A DNA stretch of 64,000 nucleotides from an uncultured Steroidobacter sp. GTDB taxonomy: Bacteria > Pseudomonadota > Gammaproteobacteria > Steroidobacterales > Steroidobacteraceae. The stretch is taken from contig CALMII010000016.1 of assembly GCA_937864115.1 (NCBI GenBank), forward strand, positions 1 through 64,000, in the 5' to 3' direction. Positions 17,546 to 28,271 of this stretch are shown here, one piece after another. Both the position numbers and the translations under genes were made by a program. Under the pieces are notes generated by a model. That model made no database searches, had not been told where the DNA came from, and saw only the letters and a list, made by a program, of their open reading frames with translations. Within the stretch, counting starts at the first letter, position 1; every line of letters begins with the position of its first letter.

Positions 17546-17556
17546 CCTCTGAATTC

Positions 17557-19737
17557 TCAAACCAACGTAATCCCCTGCGCCGACAACGGCAGCGATCGCA
17601 CCGGCGTGCCGTTCGCCAGCGCGAGTGCATTGGCGAGGGCTGGGGCGATCGGCGGAGTGCCAGGTTCGCCGACGCCGGTGGGCTTGGCGGTCGAAGGCAC
17701 GATGTGGACGTCGACGGCGGGCATCTGGTTCATGCGCAGGACCGGGTAGTCGTCGAAGTTGCCTTGTTCCACCACGCCGTCCTTGAGCGTCACTGCGCCG
17801 GAGAGCGCTGCGGCGAGACCGTAGCCGAGGCCGCCCTCCATCTGCATCGCGACGATGTTCGGATTCACGGCCAGACCGCAGTCGACGGCGCAGATCACTT
17901 TCGCGAGCTTCAACCCGTTCGCCGTGCGCTTGAGCTGCGCCACCTGCGCGACCACGGAGTTGAAGGATTCGTGCAGCGCCAGTCCCCACACTTCATCTTC
18001 CGGACGCGGCCTGTTCCAGCCGGACTTCTCGGCCACCAGATCGAGCGTGGCGTGATGGCGCTTGTGGTCGGCACTCAGCAGTGCCTTGCGCAATGCGTAC
18101 GGATCCTGCTTCGTGTGACGCGCGATGTCGTCGAGGAAACACTCGGTCGAGAACGCGGTGTGCGTCGATCCGACCGAACGCCACCATTGCACCGGCACGC
18201 GGTTCTTCGTCGTGTGCAGTTCCACCGACAGATTCGGCACCGTGTACGGCAGGTTGGAGGCGCCTTCGACCGACGTGGCATCGATCGCACCAGGGCCCGC
18301 GAAGAGCGTGCCGGCCATGATCGACTGGCCGACGATGCGGTGCTGCCACGCGATGAGCCTGCCCGACTTGTCCAGTCCGGCCTTCAGCGTGTGCACGTAC
18401 AGCGGCCGGTAGTAGCCGGCCTTCGTGTCTTCTTCGCGCGTCCACACCATTTTCACCGGTACGTCGACACCGGCCGCCTTCGTGATCGCCACTGCTTCCG
18501 CGACGTAGTCGGCGTGCGGATTGGCGCGACGGCCGAAACTGCCGCCGGCATACAGCATGTGCAGCGTGACGTTCGACGGCGGCAGGTTGAGCATGCGCGC
18601 GACGACCATCTGGTCGATGCTCTGGAACTGCTCGCCGTTCCAGATCTCGCAGTCCTGCGCGCCGATGCGCACGACGCAGTTGAGCGGTTCCATCGACGCA
18701 TGCGCCAGATACGGGAATTCATACGTGGCTTCCAGCACCTCGGCCGCGGACTCGAGCGCGGCCGGCGCGTCGCCGACCTTCTTCGCCGATTCGCCGGGCT
18801 GCTTTGCCAGTTCGCGATATTCCCTGAAGAGTTCGGTCGTGCTGCCGCGATAAGCTGCCGTCTCGTCCCATTCGACAGTCACCAGATCGCGCGCCTTCTT
18901 CGCAGTCCAGAAATCCGTGGCGAGTACCGCGACGCCCGAGCGCACGTCCGTCTCGAAAGCGACGACCGCCTTCACGCCCTTGACTGCTTTCGCCTGGCTG
19001 GCATCGAAACCCTTCACCTTCGCGCCGAAACGCGGCGGATGCACGACGGCCGCAGTGAGCATTCCCGGCAGATGGATGTCCTGCGTGAATGTCGCCCTGC
19101 CCGTGGACTTGTCGCGGCTGTCGACGCGTGCGACCGGTTTGCCGATCAGCGTGTACGCGGATGCATCCTTCGGCTTCGCATCGGCCGGTGCCGGTACTTT
19201 CGCGGCCTCGGCCGCCAGTTCGTCGAAGGTTGCGCTGCGCTTCGACGCCGCATGCGACACGACGCCCTGGCTGACCGTCACCTCGTTCGCAGGCACTTTC
19301 CATTTCTGCGCCGCGGCACTCACGAGCATCGCCCGCGCGGTCGCACCCGCCTTGCGCAGCTGATCGAACGAATTCGAGATCGACGAAGAGCCGCCGGTGC
19401 CCATGGCGCTGCCGAACAGGAGATTGGCGTAGGTTTTCGTGTCTGCCGGCGCGCCTTCGACGCGCACCCTGCTCCAGTCGGCATCCAGCTCTTCGGCGAC
19501 GATGGTGGCGAGCCCGGTGTACGCGCCCTGCCCCATTTCGATGTGCTTGGAGACGACGGTGACGATGCCGTCGGTACCGATGCGGATGAAGGCGTTCGGT
19601 TCGAACGCGGCATGTGCCGTGCCGTTGGCGATCGCCCTGCCCTGCGGCAACCAGAACGCGACGGTCAATGCCGCGCTCGCCTTCAGGACATCGCGGCGGC
19701 TGGCGTGCAGGAGCGTCTCTTTCTCTACGGTGCTCAT
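17557..19737 (-). CDS. Molybdopterin-binding subunit of an IorAB-type aldehyde/isoquinoline oxidoreductase
   Basis: A 726-residue molybdenum hydroxylase large subunit of the IorB family. The N-terminus has a twin-arginine signal ([17 protein letters not shown], Arg14-Arg15), so it is probably exported folded to the periplasm with its small partner. Molybdopterin-site segments [17 protein letters not shown] and MGTGGSSS are visible, and the C-terminal GVGEPGTPP carries the catalytic Glu. The ATG at 19737 gives the proper Tat signal. It follows the 2Fe-2S subunit gene by 13 bases. Unlike xanthine dehydrogenase there is no FAD subunit here; electrons usually pass to a cytochrome. Substrate (aldehyde or N-heterocycle) cannot be told. 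Confidence 0.9.
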   Translation of the reverse strand: MSTVEKETLLHASRRDVLKASAALTVAFWLPQGRAIANGTAHAAFEPNAFIRIGTDGIVTVVSKHIEMGQGAYTGLATIVAEELDADWSRVRVEGAPADTKTYANLLFGSAMGTGGSSSISNSFDQLRKAGATARAMLVSAAAQKWKVPANEVTVSQGVVSHAASKRSATFDELAAEAAKVPAPADAKPKDASAYTLIGKPVARVDSRDKSTGRATFTQDIHLPGMLTAAVVHPPRFGAKVKGFDASQAKAVKGVKAVVAFETDVRSGVAVLATDFWTAKKARDLVTVEWDETAAYRGSTTELFREYRELAKQPGESAKKVGDAPAALESAAEVLEATYEFPYLAHASMEPLNCVVRIGAQDCEIWNGEQFQSIDQMVVARMLNLPPSNVTLHMLYAGGSFGRRANPHADYVAEAVAITKAAGVDVPVKMVWTREEDTKAGYYRPLYVHTLKAGLDKSGRLIAWQHRIVGQSIMAGTLFAGPGAIDATSVEGASNLPYTVPNLSVELHTTKNRVPVQWWRSVGSTHTAFSTECFLDDIARHTKQDPYALRKALLSADHKRHHATLDLVAEKSGWNRPRPEDEVWGLALHESFNSVVAQVAQLKRTANGLKLAKVICAVDCGLAVNPNIVAMQMEGGLGYGLAAALSGAVTLKDGVVEQGNFDDYPVLRMNQMPAVDVHIVPSTAKPTGVGEPGTPPIAPALANALALANGTPVRSLPLSAQGITLV

Positions 19738-19750
19738 GGTGGACCTCCGG

Positions 19751-20209
19751 TTACGCCAGCGATTCGGCAGCGCGCTTGATCGCCGAACGGATGCGCACGT
19801 ACGTCGCGCAACGACAGATGTTGCCGGACAGGGCGGCATCGATGTCCGCATCGCTCGGCTTCTTGTTGGTGGCGAGCAGCGCGCTCGCGCTCATCACCTG
19901 GCCCGACTGGCAGTAACCGCACTGCGGCACGTTCTCCGCGATCCACGCTTCCTGCACGGCATGGCCGATGGGCGAGTCGCCGACGGCTTCGATCGTGGTG
20001 ATTTTCATCGACGCGGCCGCAGCGACCGGCAGCACGCAACTGCGCGTCGCCGCGCCGTTCACATGCACGGTGCACGCACCGCACAACGCCTTGCCGCAGC
20101 CGTACTTGCTGCCCGTCATGCCGAGGTGATCGCGCAGAACCCACAGCAGCGGCGTATCGGGTTCGGCGTCGGTTTCGACTTTCCTGCCGTTGATGTCGAG
20201 CGTGAGCAT
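19751..20209 (-). CDS. 2Fe-2S subunit of an IorAB-type oxidoreductase
   Basis: A 152-residue protein with two 2Fe-2S clusters: plant-type ligands Cys38, Cys43, Cys46 and Cys58 ([11 protein letters not shown]...SC), and the helical-domain ligands Cys97, Cys100, Cys132 and Cys134 (CGYC, CRC). It carries electrons from the molybdenum subunit encoded 13 bases downstream. I chose the ATG at 20209 ([10 protein letters not shown]) as the family start rather than the upstream in-frame start 33 bases earlier. It has no signal of its own and should be co-exported with the Tat partner. Confidence 0.93.
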   Translation of the reverse strand: MLTLDINGRKVETDAEPDTPLLWVLRDHLGMTGSKYGCGKALCGACTVHVNGAATRSCVLPVAAAASMKITTIEAVGDSPIGHAVQEAWIAENVPQCGYCQSGQVMSASALLATNKKPSDADIDAALSGNICRCATYVRIRSAIKRAAESLA

Positions 20210-20434
20210 GGCGGAATCCTCGGGCTGGCGGGTGGCTGGCATACGTGCACACGGGGCGGCGCTGGCCGACGGTGCCCCGGGATTCTAGCGGCAGAATCCG
20301 CAGAGCAGCAGCGTGCCGGACTCGCGGCGCGAGACTCATGGTCGCACGATCAGAACGTCTCGTCGTTCATTGCCCGCACGCGCCGACCTGCGTAGAGTCG
20401 CCCCCTCGCGTAACACTGCCGAAGGAAAACGCTC

Positions 20435-21529
<1,095 letters not shown>

Positions 21530-21540
21530 GAAGAGGAGGG

Positions 21541-21684
21541 TTTCACACGGAGATCACGGAGCACACGGAGATCGAAGAGAAGATGAAGAGAATTTCCACG
21601 GGGGACACGGGGAACACGGGGTTCGGAACAGAAAATTTCTTATCCCCGTGCTCCCCGTGTCCCCGTTCTTCCCCCGTGGAAATT
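21541..21684. repeat. CACGGAG / CACGGGG word-repeat hairpin
   Basis: TTTCACACGGAGATCACGGA begins a run of ACGGAG words. A second, complete hairpin lies inside: AATTTCCACGGGGGACACGG...GGGG pairs with CCCCGTGCTCCCCGTG...CCGTGGAAATT. It fills the gap between the dehydrogenase and NUDIX genes, which point the same way. Confidence 0.8.
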
Positions 21685-21710
21685 CTCCCTCTTCAGGTTG
21701 TTCCCGCTCA

Positions 21711-22622
21711 ATGACGACACCGGCTGGCGATCCGAACACGAGCGCGAGTCTACCGCGCCTCGCTGCCACGATCCTTCTGTTGCGCGAGGCAGGCGCGCAG
21801 GTCGAAGTGCTGATGGTGCGGCGGCACGCGAATCTTTCCTTCATGGCAGGCATGTGGGTATTCCCCGGCGGATCGCTGCATCCCTCGGACAGCTCCGCGG
21901 CGGCGCTCGAGCTGCTGGATGTCGACGCCGTGACGCGACGCATTTCGATGGTGGATCTGCACGGCGATGCGCTGGATGCAGAACACGTCTGCGGCCTGGT
22001 GTTCGCGGCCTGTCGCGAAACCTTCGAGGAAACCGGCGTGCTGCTGGCGAAGCATGACGATGGTTCGTCGCCTTCCGCCGCGCTGCTCGAACGCGTGCAG
22101 CCGCTGCGGGCCACGAGCAACGAGAACGCCGAAGTGTTCGTGCAACTGCTCCGCGACAACGAGTTGCGACCGGATCTCGCCGGCATGACGTACTGGGCGC
22201 ACTGGATCACGCCGTCGAGCGCGCCCAAACGATTCGATACGCGATTCTTCATCGTGCGCGCGCCGCAGGCGCATCTGGCCAGCGCCGATACGGGCGAAAC
22301 GGTCGAGTCGGTGTGGATGACGCCGCACGATCTGTTGCAGGCCGCGCAGCGGCGCGACATGCCGATTTCGCATCCCACCCAATGCAATCTGCACGATCTG
22401 CAGGCGACCTTGACCCGCTACGGCTCGCTCGATGCGCTGCTCGCTGGCGAAGCGACCCGCAAAGTGATGCCGATCCTGCCGAAAATGTTTCGCGCGGAAT
22501 CGCGCATGGCAGTCGTGATGCCGTGGGATGCGGACTACGAATCGTCTCCCGGCGACGGCCTGCCCGTGGCCGATTGCGGCGCATTGCAGGAGCTGCCCTC
22601 GCGCGTACTCGTCGATCGCTGA
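21711..22622 (+). CDS. NUDIX hydrolase
   Basis: A 303-residue NUDIX protein. The box is split: GGSLHPSD at 53-60 and RETFEETGV at 102-110, so an insertion of about 35 residues separates the Gly end from the catalytic REx2EE helix. This arrangement resembles NUDT19/NUDT7-like CoA diphosphatases and related long members. The substrate is unknown. The ATG at 21711 follows the repeat region; upstream frame is repeat-derived. No strong Shine-Dalgarno is visible. Confidence 0.85.
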   Translation: MTTPAGDPNTSASLPRLAATILLLREAGAQVEVLMVRRHANLSFMAGMWVFPGGSLHPSDSSAAALELLDVDAVTRRISMVDLHGDALDAEHVCGLVFAACRETFEETGVLLAKHDDGSSPSAALLERVQPLRATSNENAEVFVQLLRDNELRPDLAGMTYWAHWITPSSAPKRFDTRFFIVRAPQAHLASADTGETVESVWMTPHDLLQAAQRRDMPISHPTQCNLHDLQATLTRYGSLDALLAGEATRKVMPILPKMFRAESRMAVVMPWDADYESSPGDGLPVADCGALQELPSRVLVDR

Positions 22623-22746
22623 ACTGCTGTCGCGCCCGGGTTTCGTCTGCAACGCCTGTAAGAAATCGCGACGGGTGTCACGATCGCGGAACGACGCTAG
22701 TCTTCCTCCCCGCGCAATTCATCAGAAGAATCCGGGGATTGTCATT

Positions 22747-23214
22747 ATGTTGAGAAAGATCCTGATCGCGCTGGCGGCAACGGCCTGCGCGGCCGCGGCG
22801 GCACATGCAGCACGCATGGACAATCGCCTCGGCTACGATCCGCAGGCCGATCCCTTCGATCAGTATCACTCCGCCATCGAACAGGCGAAGGCCGAACACA
22901 AGCGCGTGCTGATCATCGCCGGCGGCGACTGGTGTCGCTGGTGCTATGCGCTCGACCGCTTCATCACGCGCAACGACGACGTGAACCATGCGCTGCATGA
23001 TGCGTTCGTGGTCATGAAGGTGTACGTCGGCGACGAGAACTTCAACGAGTTCTTTTTCTCGCAATTGCCTGCAGCGCGCGGTGCGCCGCATTTCTGGGTC
23101 GTCTCGCCGGAGCGCAACGTGCTGGCATCGCAATCCACCGGCTCGTTCGAGCACGGCCGCTCGGATTACGACAAGACGGCGTTCCTGGGATTCGTGGAGA
23201 AGTGGAAGCCGTAA
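22747..23214 (+). CDS. Exported thioredoxin-like protein with CRWC motif
   Basis: A 155-residue thioredoxin-fold protein. A signal peptide covers residues 1-22 (hydrophobic, AHAA cleavage). The redox motif is Cys63-Arg-Trp-Cys66 in GGDWCRWCYALD, like the DUF255/thioredoxin_7 group of periplasmic proteins. It could reduce or isomerise disulfides, or bind a client. The ATG at 22747 gives a clean signal peptide. It ends 11 bases before a REP-rich stretch facing the convergent DUF2058 gene. Confidence 0.82.
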   Translation: MLRKILIALAATACAAAAAHAARMDNRLGYDPQADPFDQYHSAIEQAKAEHKRVLIIAGGDWCRWCYALDRFITRNDDVNHALHDAFVVMKVYVGDENFNEFFFSQLPAARGAPHFWVVSPERNVLASQSTGSFEHGRSDYDKTAFLGFVEKWKP

Positions 23215-23225
23215 GAGATGGACTT

Positions 23226-23352
23226 GTAGGTCAGGCTTCAGCCTGACTGTTTTCAGGCCGGCTGAAGCCGGCCCCACAGGCAGAGCAGATCCTCAAGTCA
23301 GTGCCACTGGCTGTGACCGAAGGGAATCCCACGGGAAAGCCGGCCCCACAGG
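23226..23352. repeat. REP-like cluster (A, B and long-loop B)
   Basis: Module A (GTAGGTCAGGCTTCAGCC...) at 23226-23247, module B (GGCCGGCTGAAGCCGGCC) at 23256-23273, then a second B with the CTGTGACCGAAGGGAATCCC loop at about 23310-23352. It fills the convergent gap between the thioredoxin-like gene and the DUF2058 gene. Confidence 0.9.
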
Positions 23353-23357
23353 AAGAC

Positions 23358-23912
23358 TCACCAGCGCAGGTCGTCCGGCACCACGAAATCCTTGTAGGGA
23401 TCATCTTCCGCCGGCGCCTCGCCCTTGGCATCGAGCGACACCACGGCTTTCGCATTGAGCTCGCCGATCTTCGCCGCGATCGGCGGCAGCACGACGCTGT
23501 AGCGGCCTTCGAACCGCACGATCATCAACGTGCCCGCAATCAGCTGCTCGCGGCGCTGCGCATCGACGGACAGGCGGCGAACCTTGCCGCGATCGACGAA
23601 GTTGAAGTAGTCGTCCGTCTCCAGCTTCGGCAACTGGTTCGCCTCGATCAGCTGCCGGATCTGATCCGCCTTCTGTTTCGCTTCCAGCGATTCCTGACGC
23701 TTGCGGTTCAGCTCCGCATCGCGCGCGGCCTTGGCGGCCTGCGCCTGCTGCACCGCCTTCTTCGCCTCGTTGACGGGCGCGGCCTGGCCCCTGGATTGGC
23801 CCTTGGCGTGCTGATGGTGTTTCTGCTTCTGCTGGTGTTCGGCCTGCTGGGCCTGTTTCTTGGACACCAGGCCAGCAGCCAGCAATTGCTCGCGCAGGGA
23901 CAAGCCGGTCAT
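23358..23912 (-). CDS. DUF2058 family protein
   Basis: A 184-residue protein of the DUF2058 family, common in Gammaproteobacteria. The N-terminal half (about 15-95) is a highly charged Gln/Lys/Ala-rich coiled coil (KKQAQQAEHQQKQKHHQHAK). The C-terminal half is globular (YFNFVDRGKVRRLSVDA). The family is uncharacterised or nucleic-acid-associated in annotations. The ATG at 23912 starts with the family signature MTGLSLREQLL. Followed by the convergent REP cluster. Confidence 0.88.
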   Translation of the reverse strand: MTGLSLREQLLAAGLVSKKQAQQAEHQQKQKHHQHAKGQSRGQAAPVNEAKKAVQQAQAAKAARDAELNRKRQESLEAKQKADQIRQLIEANQLPKLETDDYFNFVDRGKVRRLSVDAQRREQLIAGTLMIVRFEGRYSVVLPPIAAKIGELNAKAVVSLDAKGEAPAEDDPYKDFVVPDDLRW

Positions 23913-23989
23913 CGCAGTTTCTCGACGGGAGGTGGAAAGGAGCCGGCATTTTACGCCGGGTCGGGCGCGCTGCCAGCCCACCGGGCCGG

Positions 23990-24340
23990 CTACTTCAGCA
24001 AAGTCAGCACATTTTCCGGCGGCCGGCCGATCGCGGCCCGTTTGCCGTGCACGACGATCGGGCGCTCGATCAGCACGGGATGCCTTGCCAGCGCGTCGAT
24101 CCACTGCGCATCGCTCAGGGTTTTTCCCGTGTACTTCTCCCTGAAGAGGTCCTCGCTCCTGCGAACCAGCTGCCCGGGTTCCATGCCGAGCTTCGCGACG
24201 ATCTCCCTGAGCTGCGCCGCGCTCGGCGGTTCCTTCAGGTATTCGACGATCGTGGGCTCGACCCCATGCTCGCGCAGCAGCTCCAGCGTGGCGCGGCTCT
24301 TGGAGCAGCGCGGATTGTGATAGATCGTGTACTCGGCCAT
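23990..24340 (-). CDS. arsC: ArsC-family arsenate reductase-like protein
   Basis: A 116-residue glutaredoxin-linked ArsC-type protein. The catalytic Cys12 is in HNPRCSKSR, and the Arg near 94 in IERPIVV fits the oxyanion-binding region. Family members reduce arsenate with glutathione. No other ars genes are nearby, so a general thiol-redox role is also possible. It lies 59 bases after the FAD-oxidase gene in the same direction. Confidence 0.88.
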   Translation of the reverse strand: MAEYTIYHNPRCSKSRATLELLREHGVEPTIVEYLKEPPSAAQLREIVAKLGMEPGQLVRRSEDLFREKYTGKTLSDAQWIDALARHPVLIERPIVVHGKRAAIGRPPENVLTLLK

Positions 24341-24399
24341 GACGTTACCTGGCGAACGGAGAGTCGGCGAATTTCACGGGGCGCGGAACTCGATCGGGC

Positions 24400-25839
24400 T
24401 CACCGACCGTCCTCCAGGAAAATCTTGCCGGGGTTGAGAATGCCCTGCGGATCCCACGCCGCCTTGATGGAGTGCATGAGGCCGACGACTTCCCCGCCGT
24501 ATTCCTGCACGAGTTTTCTGCGCTTGCCCAGTCCGATGCCATGTTCGCCCGTACAGGTTCCGCCGGCCTGCAGCGCACGATCGATCATCGCGTCGTAGAC
24601 ACGATCGGCGCGCTCCTTCTCCGAGGGCACCGCCGGATCGAGCATGAACATGACATGGAAATTGCCGTCGCCGACATGGCCGACGATCATCGCGAGCAGT
24701 CCCGCAGCATCGATGTCGGCCCGCGCCGCGGCGACCGCCGCTGCCAGATGCGATATCGGCACGCAGACGTCGGCAATCAGGCAATCGCAGCCGGGCCGAT
24801 AGGCGCGCACGGCGAAGTACGCGGAATGACGCGCCTTCCACAGCCGCGTGCGTTCCTCCTGGGCCGCGGCCCATTGAAATCCCGCACCGCCATGAGAACG
24901 GGCGATCTCTTCGGCCCGCGTCGTCTGCCCGTCGATGCTGTCTGCGGTGCCGTGAAACTCCAGAAACAGCGTCGGCTGCTCGGGCAGGTTCATCTGCGAG
25001 TAGCGATTGCAGGCGCGAATCTGATGTTCATCGAGGAATTCCATGCGCGCCACGGACACGCCGGATTGAATGATCTCCACGACCGTATCGACCGCGCCCT
25101 GCAGATCCGGGAACACGCACGTCGCCGCAGTCATCGCCTCCGGAATGCCGTAGAGACGCAGCGTGATCTCGGTGATGATGCCGAGCGTGCCTTCGGCGCC
25201 GACCAGCAGTCGCACGAGGTCATAGCCCGTCGACGATTTCGCCGCGCGCGTGCCGATGCGAACGATGCGGCCATCTGCCAGCACCACCTGCAGCGCCAGC
25301 ACGTTGCGCGTCATCGCGCCGTAGCGGATGGTCGTCGTGCCCGATGCCCGCGTCGACACCATGCCGCCGATGCTGGCATTCGCGCCCGGATCGACTGGAA
25401 AAAACAGTCCCGTATCGCGCAGGTAGGCATTGAGCTGTTCGCGCGTGACGCCCGGCTGCACCACGCAGTCCGCATCGTCGGCGCGGACGTCCAGCACCTG
25501 GTTCATGCGCGACAGGTCGAGGCAGATGCCACCGTAGGGCGCGCTCACGTGACCTTCGAGCGAGGTGCCTGCGCCGAAGGCAATCACCGGAACTTCATGC
25601 TGCGCGCAGGCCGCAACGATACGGCTGACTTCTTCGGTCGACTCCGGCCACACCACCGCATCCGGCGGATAGGTGCGACCGGACGCTTCGCCGTGGCCAT
25701 GCTGTTCGCGAACCGCCTCGCCGGTACTCAGCCGCGAACCGAGCATCGAGGCGAGCTGTTCGATCAACTGCGCCTTGCGCTGGCGAGCCGCCGGACTGAG
25801 GAACCGCGACTGCAGTGTGTCTTGCGCGCTCGTCGCCAT
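24400..25839 (-). CDS. FAD-binding D-2-hydroxyacid (D-lactate/glycolate-type) oxidoreductase
   Basis: A 479-residue flavoprotein of the GlcD/Dld/LDHD group. The PCMH FAD-binding fold is recognisable (VVWPESTEEVSRIV, FGAGTSLEGH, DPGANASIGGM) and the C-terminal GEHGIGLGKRR motif is present. It should oxidise D-lactate or a similar 2-hydroxyacid and pass electrons to a membrane or cytochrome acceptor. The ATG at 25839 overlaps the stop of the quinone oxidoreductase gene (GTGATG arrangement), so the two are translationally coupled. No iron-sulfur partner (GlcF) is present. Confidence 0.88.
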   Translation of the reverse strand: MATSAQDTLQSRFLSPAARQRKAQLIEQLASMLGSRLSTGEAVREQHGHGEASGRTYPPDAVVWPESTEEVSRIVAACAQHEVPVIAFGAGTSLEGHVSAPYGGICLDLSRMNQVLDVRADDADCVVQPGVTREQLNAYLRDTGLFFPVDPGANASIGGMVSTRASGTTTIRYGAMTRNVLALQVVLADGRIVRIGTRAAKSSTGYDLVRLLVGAEGTLGIITEITLRLYGIPEAMTAATCVFPDLQGAVDTVVEIIQSGVSVARMEFLDEHQIRACNRYSQMNLPEQPTLFLEFHGTADSIDGQTTRAEEIARSHGGAGFQWAAAQEERTRLWKARHSAYFAVRAYRPGCDCLIADVCVPISHLAAAVAAARADIDAAGLLAMIVGHVGDGNFHVMFMLDPAVPSEKERADRVYDAMIDRALQAGGTCTGEHGIGLGKRRKLVQEYGGEVVGLMHSIKAAWDPQGILNPGKIFLEDGR

Positions 25840-26840
25840 CACGCCACCTGCAGGATGATCTTGCCCTTGTGAACGCTGCTTTCCATGCGCGCATGCGCAG
25901 CGGCCGCCTGCGCGAGCGGAAACACTTCATCGACGACGGGTCTGATCGCGCCACTCGCCAGCAGCGGCCAGACGTGCTCCAGCAGTTTCTGCTTCATGCG
26001 GCGCTTGAAGGCCGCATCGCGCGTGCGCAGCGTCGATCCCGTGATCTTGAGCCGCCGCTGCATGACGCGCAGCACATCGATCTCGCCCTTCGTGCCGCCC
26101 TGGGTCGCGATCATCACCAGCCGCCCTTCGACCGCCAGTACCTGGAGATTCCGCGCCAGATAGCTGCCGCCGATCATGTCGAGCACGACGTCGACGCCCC
26201 TGCCCTGCGTCAGCTTGTCGACTTCCGCGACGAAGTCCTGCGTCTTGTAATTGATGGCGTGCTGCGCGCCGAGCTGTTCGCAGAAGCGCGCCTTGTCGTC
26301 CGTGCCGACGGTCGTGAGCACCACGCTGCCGAGCGCCTTCGCGAGCTGGATCGCGGAGATGCCGATGCCGCTCGATCCGCCGTGCACCAGCAGCGTTGCG
26401 CCGCGCTCGAGCGCGGCGAACTCATACAGATTGCTCCAGACGGTGAAATACGTTTCCGGCAGGGAAGCTGCCTCGATGAGATTCAGCTTGCCGGGCACCG
26501 GCAGCACCTGCGCGACATCGACGGCGCAGTACTCGGAATAGCCACCGCCCTGCAGCAATGCACACACGGCATCGCCGGCCTTGAATTCGCTGACGCGGTC
26601 ACCCACCGCGACGACATGGCCGGCGACTTCGAGTCCGGGATTCGGCGGCGCGCCGGGCGGCGAGGGATAGTGACCGCGGCGCTGCAGGACATCGGCACGA
26701 TTCACGCCGGCCGCAGCCACCTGGATCAGGACGTCGTCATTGCCGGGCGCAGGCACCGGCCATTCAGCGATCTGCAGCGCCTCCGGCCCGCCAGGCTGGC
26801 GGACTTCGACGACGCGCATGCGGGCGGGGATCGGGCTCAT
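25839..26840 (-). CDS. NAD(P)H:quinone oxidoreductase, PIG3-like
   Basis: A 333-residue zinc-free medium-chain reductase. It begins with MSPIPARMRVVEV; the NADPH Rossmann motif is HGGSSGIGISAIQLA (about 150-165), and the quinone oxidoreductase landmarks GVNRADVLQRRGHYP and the C-terminal KGKIILQV fit TP53I3/PIG3-type enzymes. Zinc ligands are absent. It is coupled by overlap to the downstream FAD oxidase. Physiological substrate is unknown. Confidence 0.9.
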   Translation of the reverse strand: MSPIPARMRVVEVRQPGGPEALQIAEWPVPAPGNDDVLIQVAAAGVNRADVLQRRGHYPSPPGAPPNPGLEVAGHVVAVGDRVSEFKAGDAVCALLQGGGYSEYCAVDVAQVLPVPGKLNLIEAASLPETYFTVWSNLYEFAALERGATLLVHGGSSGIGISAIQLAKALGSVVLTTVGTDDKARFCEQLGAQHAINYKTQDFVAEVDKLTQGRGVDVVLDMIGGSYLARNLQVLAVEGRLVMIATQGGTKGEIDVLRVMQRRLKITGSTLRTRDAAFKRRMKQKLLEHVWPLLASGAIRPVVDEVFPLAQAAAAHARMESSVHKGKIILQVA

Positions 26841-26901
26841 GGGTGATGCGGCGGTGGCGACGGGCGCAGCATTCTGCCTCGCCCGTCGCCATGCGTCACC
26901 C
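26841..26901. repeat. Hairpin GGGTGATGCG...CGTCACCC
   Basis: Arms TGGCGACGGGCG and CGCCCGTCGCCA, extended by GGGTGATGCG and ATGCGTCACCC, form an imperfect long stem between the Yip1 gene and the quinone oxidoreductase gene. It is followed by two direct copies of CGCTCAGTGGG, the second overlapping the Yip1 stop codon. It may separate the two transcripts. Confidence 0.7.
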
Positions 26902-26917
26902 GCTCAGTGGGCTCCGC

Positions 26918-28165
26918 TCAGTGGGTTTTGACGCCCTCGTTGCTCAGCGCTTCGAGGCCGCCGAGATCGACTTCGGCGATCGCGGACTTCAGTTCGTCGA
27001 TGCTGGCCGCCTGTCCGCTGACCTTGACGGTGAAACGCTCGCCGAGCACGACCGCGTATTCGCCGTCCGAACCGCGCCATTCCTCGTGCACGAGGCGGCC
27101 GTCGGTGCGGTAGGTCTTTTCGTAACCGCTGGAAGTCTGTTTCTCGCCCTCGACGCCCGCCCAGCTTGCGAGTCCGAGCAGTCCCTTTGCCGAACCTGTG
27201 TCGGTGATGTCCAGTTGCAGCGTGCGGCCCGAATCGTCGGCGTACGAGGCCCGCGCTTCAGAGATCTGCATTCCCATCGCGCCATTGCGTTCGCTCGACA
27301 GATCGCCGCGCGACAGCCCCGCCAGCGACTCGGGCAGAAATGCCTTGAGACGATCTGGGGCCAACGCTTCGACCTGGCCGCCGCCGAGCGCGGCACCCAT
27401 GAGTGCCTTCATGGCATCGGCCTGCGCCTGCTGATCGCCCGACTTCTCCGCGGCTTCCATCTGCTTGCCGGCCTGCTCGACACTCTTGCTCCACTGCTCG
27501 AGCTTGCCGAGCGAGCTGTCCTTGTCGAAGGTGACGTCGTTGTCGGAAACGCTGAACGAGGACCCGCCGCTCATCAGCGAACCGACACCCGCCACGGCAC
27601 CGGCCACCGTCCAGATGGCGACGTTCAGCACGATGGCGATGATGATGACGACGGCCGTGTAGCCGCCGGCCTTGTCGGGCGGACACTTCATGGTGTGCGG
27701 CAGCCCCAGATACAGCAGGTAGATGCTGTAGATGCCGCCGGCGATCAGGATGAGCGTGCCGAGGATGGGCACGACCTGCGCAACACCTGCAACCCAGCTG
27801 GCGGTGTAGGCATAGGTAACCACCTTCAGCGCCTGCACCTGATTCTTCTGTCCGCCGAACGACGGCGCGAGTGCATCGACGATCAGCGCCATCACGAACA
27901 CCATGGCCAGCGACAGCGCATAGCTGAGCACCATCTGCGTCAGGCCGGCACTGATGCCGATGCGGATCGTCCCGGCGAACGGGATGCTCATGCCGATCAG
28001 GCTCATCTTGAGGAACGCGAAGATCGCCGGAATGGCGGCCAGCAGGATGATGTAGTTCTTGTACAGATCCGCGACCGTCGCCGGCTCGTCGGCGATCGCG
28101 GGCCACTCGGTTTTCGGCATCAGCAGGATCGCCTTCGCCCGCGCGACTAGCTTGTTGAAGTCCAC
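26918..28165 (-). CDS. Yip1-domain membrane protein
   Basis: A 415-residue protein. The N-terminal half (about 1-215) is a Yip1-type membrane domain with five hydrophobic helices (about 38-53, 68-98, 118-152, 168-195). The second half is soluble: a Ser/Asp/Lys-rich helical segment (220-290) and a beta-rich C-terminal region. Yip1 proteins in bacteria are of unknown role. It is transcribed ahead of the quinone oxidoreductase gene, separated by a hairpin. Confidence 0.8.
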   Translation of the reverse strand: MDFNKLVARAKAILLMPKTEWPAIADEPATVADLYKNYIILLAAIPAIFAFLKMSLIGMSIPFAGTIRIGISAGLTQMVLSYALSLAMVFVMALIVDALAPSFGGQKNQVQALKVVTYAYTASWVAGVAQVVPILGTLILIAGGIYSIYLLYLGLPHTMKCPPDKAGGYTAVVIIIAIVLNVAIWTVAGAVAGVGSLMSGGSSFSVSDNDVTFDKDSSLGKLEQWSKSVEQAGKQMEAAEKSGDQQAQADAMKALMGAALGGGQVEALAPDRLKAFLPESLAGLSRGDLSSERNGAMGMQISEARASYADDSGRTLQLDITDTGSAKGLLGLASWAGVEGEKQTSSGYEKTYRTDGRLVHEEWRGSDGEYAVVLGERFTVKVSGQAASIDELKSAIAEVDLGGLEALSNEGVKTH

Positions 28166-28271
28166 GAATTTCTCCCGGTTATGGTTTGGTGTGGGACGCG
28201 GGAAATTCTACGCCGCGGACACCGGCGGGACATTGGCCCGGAAGAGCCAGACCGGCCGACGGGTCTGCCAG